This document shows positions 53,940 through 62,893 of a stretch of DNA of 64,000 nt, piece by piece. Position 1 is the first letter of the stretch; each line of letters begins with the position of its first letter. The notes under the pieces were generated by a model. It was not told the origin of the DNA, searched no databases, and saw nothing but the letters and a program-made list of their open reading frames with translations. Origin of the DNA: Lysinibacillus sp. FSL W8-0992 (lineage in GTDB: Bacteria; Bacillota; Bacilli; Bacillales_A; Planococcaceae); the NCBI RefSeq assembly GCF_038008685.1, contig NZ_JBBOZQ010000001.1:2666001-2730000 (forward strand), written 5' to 3'. The position numbers and the translations under genes are program-made.

Positions 53940-53968
53940 TGCAGTGGAAATCAACGGCAATAGTCAAC

Positions 53969-54994
53969 TTATTCATTTGCCCATTTAAACCATCTTGCAT
54001 GGCCATCTGGTTGATCGATTGTTCGAATGGATTTGATTTCTCCATGTTGTAGAAAGTCCTGATGTAACTGCAAATCAAATAAATTATTATAACAATGATA
54101 AAGTGGCCTTTCCAAACTAATTTCCTTTAAACGTTCGATTAAGGCATGCTTTAACTTAAGAGGAATTTGATTGGCTACATGCGTATGATAGACGACTAAA
54201 ATCGTATTTTGATCGATTTGTCTACTAATATCTGTTAGAAATTCTATTGCATCACCTTTAATCAGCTGTACATCGAGCTGTTTTAAAATTGGGATTGCCT
54301 TATTTAATAGTGTGCGTCGTTCATGATGTTCTGGCCAAATTAGCGCTTGAAGCCATGCAACGTCTTTTTCATTCATAACGTCCATTGGATTTAAATCAAT
54401 ACCAATGCGTTGTAATACAACAAATTGCTGGGTAACGGAAGGTGGTAATGCATCACCTATGTTCTCCGATGCTAAAACTAGTTTAGTAAGGGAATTGCGA
54501 ACTGACAACGTTTGGTTGTAGCAGTAATTATATTGATCCATTGCAAGTTGTAGTCCTGCACTTGCCCCAATCTCAATAAAAGCTAATGGCATCCGATGCT
54601 TTTGATAAATTTCAGTCATCATCGGATAAAGATAAGCACAACGAAGGATTTCGTTTGTTTGTACGAGCCTTTTTTGAAGAATTGTCTTTACTTCATGAGC
54701 ATGGGACAAAACAAACTTTTTAAAAAACGGATATACACGGTCTTGCGGCTTCGGTGTAGTCGTGAACGAAGGATAAAAATCCGCTAAGTCGTCATCCGTA
54801 TACGTCAATAACAAATAGTGTACAGCAGCAAATAATAAATTAGGCATAGGCTGTCCGTTAGCAGCATCCTTTGCAATCAGCAATAATTCTTCATCATCAG
54901 CAATTTGATAGGCTAAATGTTCATAAAGTGGGCTTGAGTTATTACATTCATTTTTTGCGAAAGAGCGGAACTGATTGCCGAATTGATCTAACAT
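53969..54994 (-). CDS. DUF2332 family protein
   Basis: A 341-residue cytoplasmic protein matching the DUF2332 pattern: FRSFAKNECNNSSPLYEHLAYQIADDEELL, PNLLFAAVHYLLL, PLAFIEIGASAGLQLAMDQYNY, RIGIDLNPMD and VVYHTHVANQIP. The IEIGASAGL block looks like a methyltransferase motif I, but no activity is established. AAGGGGAGA precedes the ATG. It is divergent from a LysR regulator that may control it. Confidence 0.82.
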   Translation of the reverse strand: MLDQFGNQFRSFAKNECNNSSPLYEHLAYQIADDEELLLIAKDAANGQPMPNLLFAAVHYLLLTYTDDDLADFYPSFTTTPKPQDRVYPFFKKFVLSHAHEVKTILQKRLVQTNEILRCAYLYPMMTEIYQKHRMPLAFIEIGASAGLQLAMDQYNYCYNQTLSVRNSLTKLVLASENIGDALPPSVTQQFVVLQRIGIDLNPMDVMNEKDVAWLQALIWPEHHERRTLLNKAIPILKQLDVQLIKGDAIEFLTDISRQIDQNTILVVYHTHVANQIPLKLKHALIERLKEISLERPLYHCYNNLFDLQLHQDFLQHGEIKSIRTIDQPDGHARWFKWANE

Positions 54995-55064
54995 TATGTT
55001 TCTCCCCTTTGTTTTAAAATGAACTATCTAGCCTTGAGTTTAGTATTGTTATACAATTTAGTAA

Positions 55065-55080
55065 ATTAAATATATTTAAT
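55065..55080. promoter_or_regulatory. Candidate LysR-type site
   Basis: A perfect 16-base palindrome, ATTAAATATATTTAAT, in the 124-base divergent gap; ATTGTTATACAAT lies just left. Both are AT-rich, so chance is possible. Confidence 0.35.
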
Positions 55081-55118
55081 GAAATTAATTAAAAATTTTA
55101 ATTGAAGTAGGTGGCGGT

Positions 55119-56000
55119 GTGGATTATAAATGGATAAAAACGTTTATTGTAGCAGCCAAGTCCTGTAATTTTCGAATGGCTGCTGAAGAATTACATGTAT
55201 CACAACCGAGTATTACAGTACATATTCATCAGCTAGAAGAGTTTCTGAATGTCTCGTTATTTCATCGAGAAAAGAATCGCGTGCAATTAACGGAGGCAGG
55301 GCAGTTATTTTTAACGGAAGCGTTGCAAATCATGCAACAGTGGGAAAAAAGTATCGAGCGCTTTCAATTAGTGACGAAAGGCATTAAAGAAAAAATCATC
55401 ATTGCGATGACACCGTTAATGGTGGAAACGATTTTACCACATATAATTTACCAGTTTATAAATGAACATCCGACAATTGAAATTTCAATTCTTGTAGAGG
55501 AATCATCCAAAATAGAGGAATTAATTCATAATGGCAAAGCACATATCGGTATTTCTTTATTTCCAACCCGCTATCGACATTGGTGTCAAGAACTGCTAGT
55601 AGACAGTCCGTTAGAATTAGTCATTCCGTTAGATGCATTTGATGACGAAACTGGCGCTTATATTGATTATGAAGAATTATTCCAAACATATACACTATTT
55701 ACTCATCACCATCCAACTATTTGGGAGGATTTATTACACCAAATTAATCATAAATATGTCTATACAAAACAAGTGTCGATTTCACAATCGTATGTTGTAA
55801 AACGATTAATCAAGGATGGTTTAGGTATGTCATTTTTACCTCGAATGATTGTTAGAAGAGAGCGAATGGAGGGGCGCTTTAATATTGTACCTTTTACAGA
55901 GTTTGTATTACCTAGCGTCCCTGTCTACCTTTTTTACAAAGATTCCGTCCAAGTTCCACAAAAATTATTACAATTATTTATGACTAGGGACTATTTATAG
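55119..56000 (+). CDS. LysR family transcriptional regulator
   Basis: A 293-residue regulator. The N-terminal winged helix reads WIKTFIVAAKSCNFRMAAEELHVSQPSITVHIHQLEEFLNVSLFHREKNRVQLTEAGQLFL. A periplasmic-binding-like effector domain covers residues 90-290. The start is GTG at 55119 with AGGTGG 5 bases upstream. The target is probably the divergent DUF2332 gene or itself. Confidence 0.9.
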   Translation: MDYKWIKTFIVAAKSCNFRMAAEELHVSQPSITVHIHQLEEFLNVSLFHREKNRVQLTEAGQLFLTEALQIMQQWEKSIERFQLVTKGIKEKIIIAMTPLMVETILPHIIYQFINEHPTIEISILVEESSKIEELIHNGKAHIGISLFPTRYRHWCQELLVDSPLELVIPLDAFDDETGAYIDYEELFQTYTLFTHHHPTIWEDLLHQINHKYVYTKQVSISQSYVVKRLIKDGLGMSFLPRMIVRRERMEGRFNIVPFTEFVLPSVPVYLFYKDSVQVPQKLLQLFMTRDYL

Positions 56001-56017
56001 AAAGGAGTGACTTTATA

Positions 56018-56740
56018 ATGAAAATGGCAGTTATTGCGGATATTCACGGTAATAAGGACGCATTACAAGCTGTCCTTACGGATATTCACAGAAGGGGAAT
56101 TGAAACAATCTATAATTTAGGGGATAGTTTGTATGGTCCATTATATCCGATAGAAACATACGACTTGCTAGTAGAGTCGAAGGTCAAAAGTATAATGGGA
56201 AATTGCGATAGAATGTTACTAGAAAATGCACAAAATGCAACAGTACGTTATGTACAAAATTTATTAGGGAACATGCATCGTCAATGGATAACGAATTTAC
56301 CTGCAGTGATTGAAACAGATGATGTTTATTTTTGTCATGGGACACCTTCAAGTGATGAAACATATATGTTAGAAAACATCGGAGCTAATGGTGCTACGTT
56401 GAAAAAAACTGAAGAAATTATGGAATATGTGCAGGATATTAAACAAGAAATTATCTGTTGTGCACATACCCATATTCCAAGAGTAGTCTACCTTCCAAAT
56501 AATAAAATAATTATTAACCCTGGCAGCGTTGGACTCTCAGCTTATGAAGAGGAGTTACCAATCTATCACAAAATGGAGTCGGGTTCGCCATTCGCTAATT
56601 ACACAATCGTTAGTAAAGAACAAAAGCATTGGCTAATTGAGCAAGTACTTATTGGCTATGATCGGCAAGGGGTCATCAACAAAAGTAAAGAAAATGGACG
56701 TTTGGATTGGACCTGTGCATTAGAAACTGGGAGAATGTAG
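56018..56740 (+). CDS. Calcineurin-like metallophosphoesterase
   Basis: A 240-residue phosphoesterase of the YfcE type. All metal-binding blocks are seen: AVIADIHGNKDALQAVL, YNLGDSLYGP, IMGNCDRML, VYFCHGTPS, CCAHTHIPRV and NPGSVG. The substrate is unknown. GAAAGGAGTGA precedes the ATG. Confidence 0.9.
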   Translation: MKMAVIADIHGNKDALQAVLTDIHRRGIETIYNLGDSLYGPLYPIETYDLLVESKVKSIMGNCDRMLLENAQNATVRYVQNLLGNMHRQWITNLPAVIETDDVYFCHGTPSSDETYMLENIGANGATLKKTEEIMEYVQDIKQEIICCAHTHIPRVVYLPNNKIIINPGSVGLSAYEEELPIYHKMESGSPFANYTIVSKEQKHWLIEQVLIGYDRQGVINKSKENGRLDWTCALETGRM

Positions 56741-56760
56741 TTAAAAGGAGTGGAGATTTA

Positions 56761-57039
56761 ATGGCATTTTCATTGTTTAAGAAAAATAAAAAGCCTCAGC
56801 AAATGACCAATAGAGTTGAGTTTTGCATAACAAATTTATCGCTCGGTGCAGCTGATGCCTACGATGTTTTAGCAGAGCGATCAGATATAGAAATAGAAGA
56901 ATCAGGTTGTACTTCCCACTGTGAAATTTGCGAGCAGGGCATTTTTGCAATTGTTAATGGCGAGATTATTACGGCATCTGACGCACCTTCACTAGTACAA
57001 GCGGTTGATGAAGAAATCAAGCAAAATCCGCTTTTTTAA
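56761..57039 (+). CDS. DUF1450 family protein (YuzB-like)
   Basis: A 92-residue protein with the pattern VEFCITNLSLGAADAYDVL, then CTSHCEICEQGIFAIVNGEIITASDAPSLVQAVDEEI. The cysteines (C-x3-C-x2-C) suggest metal or Fe-S binding, unproven. AAAAGGAGTGG precedes the ATG at 56761. It follows the phosphoesterase gene by 20 bases and is probably co-transcribed. Confidence 0.87.
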   Translation: MAFSLFKKNKKPQQMTNRVEFCITNLSLGAADAYDVLAERSDIEIEESGCTSHCEICEQGIFAIVNGEIITASDAPSLVQAVDEEIKQNPLF

Positions 57040-57057
57040 AGGTGATAACCCGTGAGC

Positions 57058-57151
57058 AATCGCCGATAACTCGAGGGAAATCGCCGATAGAACGCCTTAA
57101 ATCGCCGATAACCTGTGAAAAATCGCCGATAAAAGCAAAAAATCGCTGATA
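57058..57151 (+). repeat. Tandem AATCGCCGATA repeat with 21-base period
   Basis: Five copies of AATCGCCGATA (the fifth reads AATCGCTGATA) start at 57058, 57079, 57100, 57121 and 57141. The spacers are about 10 bases and differ between units. The spacing is 21, 21, 21 and 20 bases, close to two turns of the DNA helix. Confidence 0.88.
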
Positions 57152-57177
57152 GCTCAAAAGTTACTAAGCTATCAGCG
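57144..57177. terminator. Possible bidirectional terminator using the last repeat unit
   Basis: CGCTGATAGCT / AGCTATCAGCG, an 11-bp perfect stem with a 12-base loop, between the convergent DUF1450 gene and namA. The T run is weak. Confidence 0.5.
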
Positions 57178-57206
57178 TGTGTAAAAGTGCTTATAGGAGA
57201 AGTGAG

Positions 57207-58217
57207 TTACCAACCACGAACATATTGCACAGGTGGTTCGATTTTTTCGCCAAGTTCCTTTGCAGCATGGAGTGGCCAATAAGGATCACGTAATAAAACA
57301 CGACCTAAGAAAATTAAATCAGCGCGATTATTTTGCAATATTTCTTCTGCATGCTGCGCTGTTGTAATTAAACCAACTGCACCAGTAGGAATATTTGCCC
57401 CAAGTTTTATCGTTTCAGCATGTGGCACTTGATAGCCAGGGAACGGATGAATATGTGCCTGTACGACACCGCCAGTTGAGACATCGACTAAATCTACGCC
57501 CTGCGTTTTCATCCAACGACTAAAGACGATAAAGTCCTCCATCGTTGTGCCATCTTGTGCGTAGTCTTCCGCAGAAACACGAACGAGTAAAGGGCCTTCC
57601 CAAACGCTTCGAATTGCATCAATTACTTGACGTAGCAAGCGATAGCGATTTTCCTGAGAACCACCGTATAGATCACTTCGTTTATTCGTAGCCGGTGACA
57701 AAAATTCACTAATTAAATAGCCGTGTGCACCGTGAATCTCAAGCACATCAAAACCTGCTTGACGGGCGCGAACGGCAGCTTTTTTAAAGGCTTCAATGAC
57801 ATATTCAATATCATTAAGTGTCATTTCAGACGGTGTTTTATAATCATCACTAAAAGCAATGGCTGAAGGACCAAAAATTTCACCATCTACAGTCGCTTTC
57901 CGTCCTGCATGGGCAAGCTGAATGCCTGTTTTAGCTCCGTAAGCTTGCATATTTGTTACTAATTGTTGTAAACCTTCGATATGCGCGTCATCCCAAATAC
58001 CAAGGTCGTTGCTAGAGATTCGCCCCTCGGGTACTACAGCAGTAGCCTCCAATAGTATTAACCCAATTTGTCCAGCGGCACGTGTTGCATAATGTACAAG
58101 GTGGAAAGGTGTAACAAACCCGTCATCCTTAGCAGAATACATACACATTGGGGCCATGACAATGCGGTTTTTTAACGAAATCGTTTGTAATTGGTATGGT
58201 TCAAATAATTTAGTCAA
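57207..58217 (-). CDS. namA: NADPH dehydrogenase, old yellow enzyme family
   Basis: A 336-residue FMN enzyme of the YqjM type that reduces alpha,beta-unsaturated carbonyls and nitro compounds. [47 protein letters not shown] carries the YqjM-type Cys; [42 protein letters not shown] and [22 protein letters not shown] follow. It starts with TTG at 58217 behind GGAGGG. It lies 47 bases after proC, so it may share the T-box transcript. Confidence 0.93.
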   Translation of the reverse strand: MTKLFEPYQLQTISLKNRIVMAPMCMYSAKDDGFVTPFHLVHYATRAAGQIGLILLEATAVVPEGRISSNDLGIWDDAHIEGLQQLVTNMQAYGAKTGIQLAHAGRKATVDGEIFGPSAIAFSDDYKTPSEMTLNDIEYVIEAFKKAAVRARQAGFDVLEIHGAHGYLISEFLSPATNKRSDLYGGSQENRYRLLRQVIDAIRSVWEGPLLVRVSAEDYAQDGTTMEDFIVFSRWMKTQGVDLVDVSTGGVVQAHIHPFPGYQVPHAETIKLGANIPTGAVGLITTAQHAEEILQNNRADLIFLGRVLLRDPYWPLHAAKELGEKIEPPVQYVRGW

Positions 58218-58264
58218 TGCAAAGACCCTCCTAATTCCTAGTGAATACCTCTATTTTGCATGGA

Positions 58265-59071
58265 TTACTTACTTTTTGCAAGTGCGCGAGATCGAGCTTC
58301 AGCTTCTTTTATGCATGCTTCAATCGCTTCATTAAATTGATATTGTTCCAGCGCTTTAATACCAGCTTCTGTTGTACCACCTGGACTAGTAACTTTTTTC
58401 CGAAGCACATCAGGCTCATCAACGGATTGCTTTAACATTTCTGCTGTACCTGCGAGGGTTTGCGTCATCAGTAATCTTACAGTATCTTTTGAAAGCCCTA
58501 CCTCAATTCCTACTCGTTCAAATGCTTCCATTAAATAATAAATATATGCAGGGCCACTGCCAGATAGCGCTGTAACCGCATGCAACTGGTCTTCCTCAAC
58601 TTCAATCACAGAACCAACAGCTTCTAATAATTGTAAAAACATGGTACGTTGTGTAGCTGATACATGCCCATTAAATGCTATACCACTTGCGGACATACCG
58701 ATCGTTGCAGATGTATTTGGCATTACTCGAGCTACAGGGCGCAATCCTAACTGTTCTGTTATAGTGCTAATCGCAATACCAGCTAAAATGGATAGAATCG
58801 AAGTATGCTCTGTTATTTTCGATTTTAGTTCTAGCATTGCTTTAATGGCATCCTTTGGTTTCATTGCTAAAATGATGAGATCTGCTTGCTGATAAATAGT
58901 CTCTTCAACGTTACAATTAATGCCGTACGTGTCGTGTAAAAATTGTAACCGTTGCTTATCTGAGCGATTGGTGACATAAATTTCTTGTGGCTTAAATACA
59001 TTCTGCTTAATCCAGCCTTGCATCAATGCTTCTGCCATCGAGCCTGCACCAATAAAAAGTATTTTTTTCAT
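58265..59071 (-). CDS. proC: Pyrroline-5-carboxylate reductase
   Basis: A 268-residue NADPH-dependent enzyme for the last step of proline synthesis. KKILFIGAGSMAEALMQGWIKQ is the Rossmann start; VARVMPNTSATIGMSASGIAF, AVTALSGSGPAYIYYLMEAF and KVTSPGGTTEAGIKALEQ are conserved. CGGAGG precedes the ATG at 59071; a longer frame would run into the T-box. The T-box leader is consistent with control by proline-tRNA. Confidence 0.94.
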   Translation of the reverse strand: MKKILFIGAGSMAEALMQGWIKQNVFKPQEIYVTNRSDKQRLQFLHDTYGINCNVEETIYQQADLIILAMKPKDAIKAMLELKSKITEHTSILSILAGIAISTITEQLGLRPVARVMPNTSATIGMSASGIAFNGHVSATQRTMFLQLLEAVGSVIEVEEDQLHAVTALSGSGPAYIYYLMEAFERVGIEVGLSKDTVRLLMTQTLAGTAEMLKQSVDEPDVLRKKVTSPGGTTEAGIKALEQYQFNEAIEACIKEAEARSRALAKSK

Positions 59072-59091
59072 AGAAAAAACCTCCGATTCAA

Positions 59092-59325
59092 AATAAAAAA
59101 GCGCTCTCGTCCTTAAATAGAAGGACGAAAACGCTATCGTTTCCGCGGTACCACCTTTGTTTGCCAATTGGCACAACTCTTAGCCCTTTTATCGCAAGGG
59201 GGACGGTTATGTTGTCATAACTGCTCAGAAGTAGGTTCTGTAATGGGAGTGGGTGATGTTACTTGCAGCAAATGTAACACTCTCTAGACACCTTCACCAA
59301 CTACATACTTGGCTTCCTCAACGCA
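59092..59325 (-). promoter_or_regulatory. T-box leader, proline specifier, upstream of proC
   Basis: On the minus strand the T-box core GGTGGTACCGCGG (59155-59143) is followed by a terminator stem. Stem I lies upstream, with an AAGTATGTAGT AGUA-loop region near 59310. The sequence GAACCTACTT puts CCT, a proline codon followed by A, at 59235-59233 where the specifier loop is expected. Uncharged tRNA-Pro should favour read-through into proC. Confidence 0.88.
59100..59136 (-). terminator. T-box terminator stem
   Basis: CGTCCTT / AAGGACG core with flanking AGCG pairing, then TTTTTTATTTT on the minus strand. The alternative antiterminator uses the T-box sequence. Confidence 0.85.
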
Positions 59326-59460
59326 CATAAATAATTTGATTATTCAAAATTATATTGATAATATGTCTAGCTGTCAACAGGAGGGGTGACTTAAGAAAGA
59401 AAAACTTGTAGAATAGATGAATCGGTATTCATTAGTTGCGCAAAAAAGGGGGAGACAGCT

Positions 59461-60408
59461 TTGTCGATACATAAAATAGAAATTCCAACGCCCTATGAAG
59501 TAGGAGACGTCAATGCATTTGTTGTCAAAGGTGATGCATTAACAATATTTGATGTTGGTCCAAAAACAATGGAAGCTTATGATGCACTCAAATGGGGTAT
59601 TCGAGCAGCTGGCTTTGATTTACGAGATATTGAACAGGTTGTTTTAACCCATCACCATCCTGATCATGCGGGATGGGTTGATGCTTTTCCACATGCAGAA
59701 ATTTTAGGTCATGCCTATAACGATAAATGGCTACGTCATGACGAAGAGTTTTTACGTTATCATGAGCAGTTTTACAGTGAGCGTTTGTTCGAGCATGGCG
59801 TCCCACTAGAATATATTCAACAGAGTGTCCATGTTCGTCGAGAATTAGAGCTTGTTGGAGAGCTACCATTGACACAAATTTTACATGATGGGGATGAAGT
59901 ACCCGGTCATCCGGGTTTAAAGGCAATTGAAACATTAGGACATGCACAAAGTCATTTCATTTTTTGGGATGAAAAAACGCATAATGTTATTGGCGGAGAT
60001 TTATTGTTAGAAAAAATTACACCTAATCCATTAATCGAACCACCTTTAGACCGCACACTAGGTCGCCCGAAATCATTGTTGCAATATAATGCATCGCTTG
60101 AAATATTACGTCAATTGCCTGTAAACATTATGTACACAGGGCATGGAGCAAATTTAGAAGACATACCATATTTAATTGATAAACGTCTTGAACGGCAACA
60201 TCATCAATCTATGAAGGTGTATGAGTTATTTAGCGGTGATGAGTTAACGGTTGTACAAATGACAAAACGTTTATATCCATCGATTTTTCAGCATCAGCTT
60301 GGCTTGACATTATCAAAGACACTTGGACATTTAGACTATTTAGAGGCAAATAACCTAGTGGTTTCTGAGAAGAATAATGAAGGTGTCTATTTGTTTAAAA
60401 GAAAGTAG
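59461..60408 (+). CDS. MBL-fold metallo-hydrolase (YqjP-like)
   Basis: A 315-residue hydrolase. The metal site reads THHHPDHAGWVDAF (residues about 61-74), with later His in ETLGHAQSHFIFW and Asp in GGDLLLEKI. A C-terminal helical domain includes PSIFQHQLGLTLSKTLGHLDYLEANN. The start is TTG at 59461 behind GGGGGAGA. The order proC, this gene and an SDR gene recalls proI-yqjP-yqjQ of B. subtilis. The substrate is unknown. Confidence 0.87.
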   Translation: MSIHKIEIPTPYEVGDVNAFVVKGDALTIFDVGPKTMEAYDALKWGIRAAGFDLRDIEQVVLTHHHPDHAGWVDAFPHAEILGHAYNDKWLRHDEEFLRYHEQFYSERLFEHGVPLEYIQQSVHVRRELELVGELPLTQILHDGDEVPGHPGLKAIETLGHAQSHFIFWDEKTHNVIGGDLLLEKITPNPLIEPPLDRTLGRPKSLLQYNASLEILRQLPVNIMYTGHGANLEDIPYLIDKRLERQHHQSMKVYELFSGDELTVVQMTKRLYPSIFQHQLGLTLSKTLGHLDYLEANNLVVSEKNNEGVYLFKRK

Positions 60409-60417
60409 GTTTTATAC

Positions 60418-61173
60418 ATGAAAATGAATAAAAAGACAATCTTTGTAACAGGTGCAACGAGTGGAGTTGGCTTGAAAATTACCGAATTGTTAGTTGCACA
60501 AGGCCATATCGTATATGCCACAGGGCGTAATGAAGTAGCTTTAAAAACATTACAACGTTTAGGGGCCAATGTAATACAAGCTGATTTAACTTCACTAACA
60601 GCAATCGATGACGTATGTGCGCAGCTACCTATGCTTGATGTAGCCATTTTTTCTGCTGGTGTAGGGAAGTTCGCTATTGCACCGATGTTATCAGATGACG
60701 ATATTACCGAAATGGTGGAGCTTAATATTCGTGTTCCGATGTATTTAGCAAAGCGTCTAGCGACTCGAATGATTGCGCGTGAACAAGGACAACTAATATT
60801 TATCGGTTCACAGGCCGGTAAGGTAGCAACGCCTAAAGCAAGTGTATATGCTGCGACAAAACACGCCATTGTCGGCTTTACAAATGGCCTGCGTATGGAG
60901 CTAGCCCCATACAATATTAAAGTAACGGCGATACATCCTGGACCAATTGATACACCATTTTTAGATAAAGTAAATGATGAAAGTGGTTATCGAGAGTCCT
61001 TAGGTAGATTGTTATTAACACCAGAAGAGGTGGCACAAGCGACGGTAAAAACAATTGAACGTCCAGTCCGAGAAGTCAACTTGCCACGAATGATGGGGTT
61101 GACGAGTAAACTGTATGCATTAGCGCCAGCTACCATCGAATTTTTAGCAAAACCATTATTCAATAAAAAATAA
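60418..61173 (+). CDS. SDR family oxidoreductase (YqjQ-like)
   Basis: A 251-residue short-chain dehydrogenase. The nucleotide loop is VTGATSGVG (residues about 10-18); the structural SAGVG motif and the catalytic Tyr144-x3-Lys148 (YAATK) are present, with HPGPIDTPFLDKV after. NADP preference is suggested by TGRNE. It lies 9 bases after the MBL gene and is likely co-transcribed. Confidence 0.9.
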   Translation: MKMNKKTIFVTGATSGVGLKITELLVAQGHIVYATGRNEVALKTLQRLGANVIQADLTSLTAIDDVCAQLPMLDVAIFSAGVGKFAIAPMLSDDDITEMVELNIRVPMYLAKRLATRMIAREQGQLIFIGSQAGKVATPKASVYAATKHAIVGFTNGLRMELAPYNIKVTAIHPGPIDTPFLDKVNDESGYRESLGRLLLTPEEVAQATVKTIERPVREVNLPRMMGLTSKLYALAPATIEFLAKPLFNKK

Positions 61174-61185
61174 TTTGAGAATTTG

Positions 61186-61217
61186 AGTGCCAGTCACCCA
61201 AACAATTTATAAATATT
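61186..61217 (-). repeat. Dispersed intergenic repeat, copy g
   Basis: Reverse orientation: AGTGCCAGTCACCC then AAACAATTTATAAATATT. Starts 12 bases after the SDR stop. Confidence 0.85.
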
Positions 61218-61262
61218 CAAGCTAACACCTACAGAGACTCCTACAGAAACGTATATTTGCTA

Positions 61263-61293
61263 AGTGCCAGTCACCCAAACAATTTATAAATAT
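61263..61293 (-). repeat. Dispersed intergenic repeat, copy h
   Basis: Same sequence and orientation as copy g, 77 bases further on, nearly the spacing of the c/d pair (78 bases). Confidence 0.85.
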
Positions 61294-61300
61294 CCATGTG

Positions 61301-61360
61301 AAAACCCACTAAGGCTCCTGCGGCTTACGATGTAACCGCAGAAAGCGAAGTGGTTTTTTT
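61301..61360 (+). terminator. Probable terminator of the MBL-SDR operon
   Basis: An outer AAAACCCACT / AGTGGTTTT pairing and an inner TGCGGCTTA / TAACCGCA stem, then TTTTTTT. Confidence 0.6.
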
Positions 61361-61426
61361 CGTTTAAGAGCCAGCACCTTTTAATATCGTATACATTCAT
61401 CTAAATAGGAATAAGTCGTACTTTCG

Positions 61427-61442
61427 AGTGAAAATATTCACT
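61427..61442. promoter_or_regulatory. ARG-box-like site upstream of argG
   Basis: AGTGAAAATATTCACT, a near-perfect 16-base palindrome resembling ArgR/AhrC boxes (TGAATA...TATTCA type). It lies about 180 bases before argG. Confidence 0.45.
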
Positions 61443-61451
61443 GTTCGAATA

Positions 61452-61471
61452 ATAGCAATAATTATTGCTAT
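61452..61471. promoter_or_regulatory. Perfect 20-base palindrome upstream of argG
   Basis: ATAGCAATAATTATTGCTAT, extended by one further pair on each side. It lies 9 bases after the ARG-box-like site, in the 447-base gap 61174-61620. The rest of the gap holds repeats and AT-rich promoter sequence. Confidence 0.55.
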
Positions 61472-61620
61472 TGCAGACTTTTAACATTCTTCACAAAAGT
61501 ATATTATTTTATAAAAATGCACTTGTATTTATTTTTATAACATGTTACTATTCGTGTATAAACTTTTAAGTGAGTGTATAAACATACATATCATATAGAG
61601 CAATTGGAGGCGCATTTCGT

Positions 61621-62814
61621 ATGGCAAACAAAAAAGTAGTATTAGCATACTCAGGCGGTCTTGATACTTCTGTAGCAATTCCGTGGTTAAAAGAACAAGG
61701 TTGGGACGTAATTGCAGTTTGTCTAGACGTTGGTGAAGGTAAAGATCTTGAATTTGTAAAAAATAAAGCACTTCAAGTTGGTGCAATTGAATCTTATATG
61801 GTAGATGCGAAGGATGAATTTGCTGAACAATATGCACTTATTTCGTTACAGGCGCATACTTGGTACGAACAAAAATACCCATTAGTATCAGCACTATCTC
61901 GTCCTTTAATTTCTAAAAAATTAGTGGAAATCGCTAACGAAGTGGGTGCGGACGCAGTAGCTCACGGTTGCACAGGTAAAGGAAATGACCAAGTTCGTTT
62001 CGAAGTTTCAATTAAAGCATTAAATCCAGACTTAGAAGTTTTAGCACCTGTACGTGAGTGGGGCTGGAGCCGTGATGAAGAAATCGAATATGCAATGCAA
62101 CATAATGTTCCGATTCCTGCAACATTAGATTCACCATTCTCGATTGACCAAAACTTATGGGGTCGTGCAAATGAAGCGGGCGTAATGGAAGATCCTTGGG
62201 TATCACCACCAGAAGAAGCTTATGGCTTAACAATTTCTGTAGAAAACGCACCAAATGAAGCTGAATATGTAGAAATCGAATTCATTGCTGGTAAACCAGT
62301 GTCATTAAACGGTAAAGAAATGAAGCTTGCTGATTTAATTCAAGAACTGAATGCAATAGCAGGTGCGCACGGTGTTGGTCGTATCGATCATGTTGAAAAC
62401 CGTTTAGTTGGGATTAAATCTCGTGAAGTGTACGAAATTCCAGGTGCAAAAGTACTTTTAACTGCGCATAAGGAGCTTGAAGACTTAACGCTTGTGAAAG
62501 AATTAGCACACTTTAAACCAGTTATTGAGAAAAAATTATCAGAACTAATTTATGATGGTTTATGGTTCTCTCCTTTACGTGATGCATTACAAGCATTCCT
62601 TGCAGAATCACAACAATATGTAAATGGAACTGTACGTGTGAAACTTTATAAAGGTCATGCGATTGTAGAAGGACGTAAATCACCAAATTCACTATACAAT
62701 GAAAAATTAGCAACATACTCTAAAGAAGACCAATTCAATCACGCATCAGCTGTAGGCTTCATCGAATTATGGGGTCTGCCAACAGTGGTTAACTCTTCAG
62801 TTAATAAAAAATAA
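61621..62814 (+). CDS. argG: Argininosuccinate synthase
   Basis: A 397-residue enzyme that joins citrulline and aspartate using ATP. The PP-loop reads [16 protein letters not shown] (residues about 8-23); [53 protein letters not shown] and ALLAESQ-like segments are standard. TTGGAGGCG precedes the ATG. argH follows after 79 bases. Confidence 0.96.
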   Translation: MANKKVVLAYSGGLDTSVAIPWLKEQGWDVIAVCLDVGEGKDLEFVKNKALQVGAIESYMVDAKDEFAEQYALISLQAHTWYEQKYPLVSALSRPLISKKLVEIANEVGADAVAHGCTGKGNDQVRFEVSIKALNPDLEVLAPVREWGWSRDEEIEYAMQHNVPIPATLDSPFSIDQNLWGRANEAGVMEDPWVSPPEEAYGLTISVENAPNEAEYVEIEFIAGKPVSLNGKEMKLADLIQELNAIAGAHGVGRIDHVENRLVGIKSREVYEIPGAKVLLTAHKELEDLTLVKELAHFKPVIEKKLSELIYDGLWFSPLRDALQAFLAESQQYVNGTVRVKLYKGHAIVEGRKSPNSLYNEKLATYSKEDQFNHASAVGFIELWGLPTVVNSSVNKK

Positions 62815-62826
62815 TTATTACATTAG

Positions 62827-62862
62827 GGTGTAGTGTAGCATGGACGCTGTACTGCACCTTTT
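62827..62862 (+). terminator. Strong hairpin with T run between argG and argH
   Basis: A 13-bp stem with wobbles (GGTGTAGTGTAGC / GCTGTACTGCACC), 6-base loop, then TTTT. It may partly end transcription after argG or protect the upstream mRNA. Confidence 0.65.
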
Positions 62863-62893
62863 CGATAAGAAATGTAGAAAAAGGTGAGCTGTT

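Larger units (their letters stand above)
53528..53960. mobile_element. 433-bp repeat structure with 15-bp inverted ends (MITE-like, no coding capacity)
   Basis: Perfect terminal inverted repeats TTGCCGTTGATTTCC (53528-53542) and GGAAATCAACGGCAA (53946-53960) enclose two direct copies of a GC-rich 137-base unit, a 110-base AT-rich spacer and one copy of the dispersed GTGACTGGCACT-type repeat. No transposase and no clear target duplication is seen. It fills the 531-base gap between the reductase and DUF2332 genes. Confidence 0.65.

Noticed and set aside
53969..54994. Calling the DUF2332 protein a methyltransferase because of IEIGASAGL.
   Set aside because: Only a motif I-like block is seen; other methyltransferase motifs are not clear.
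59100..59325. Hairpin-rich leader considered as a small RNA gene.
   Set aside because: The T-box consensus and terminator directly before proC explain it.
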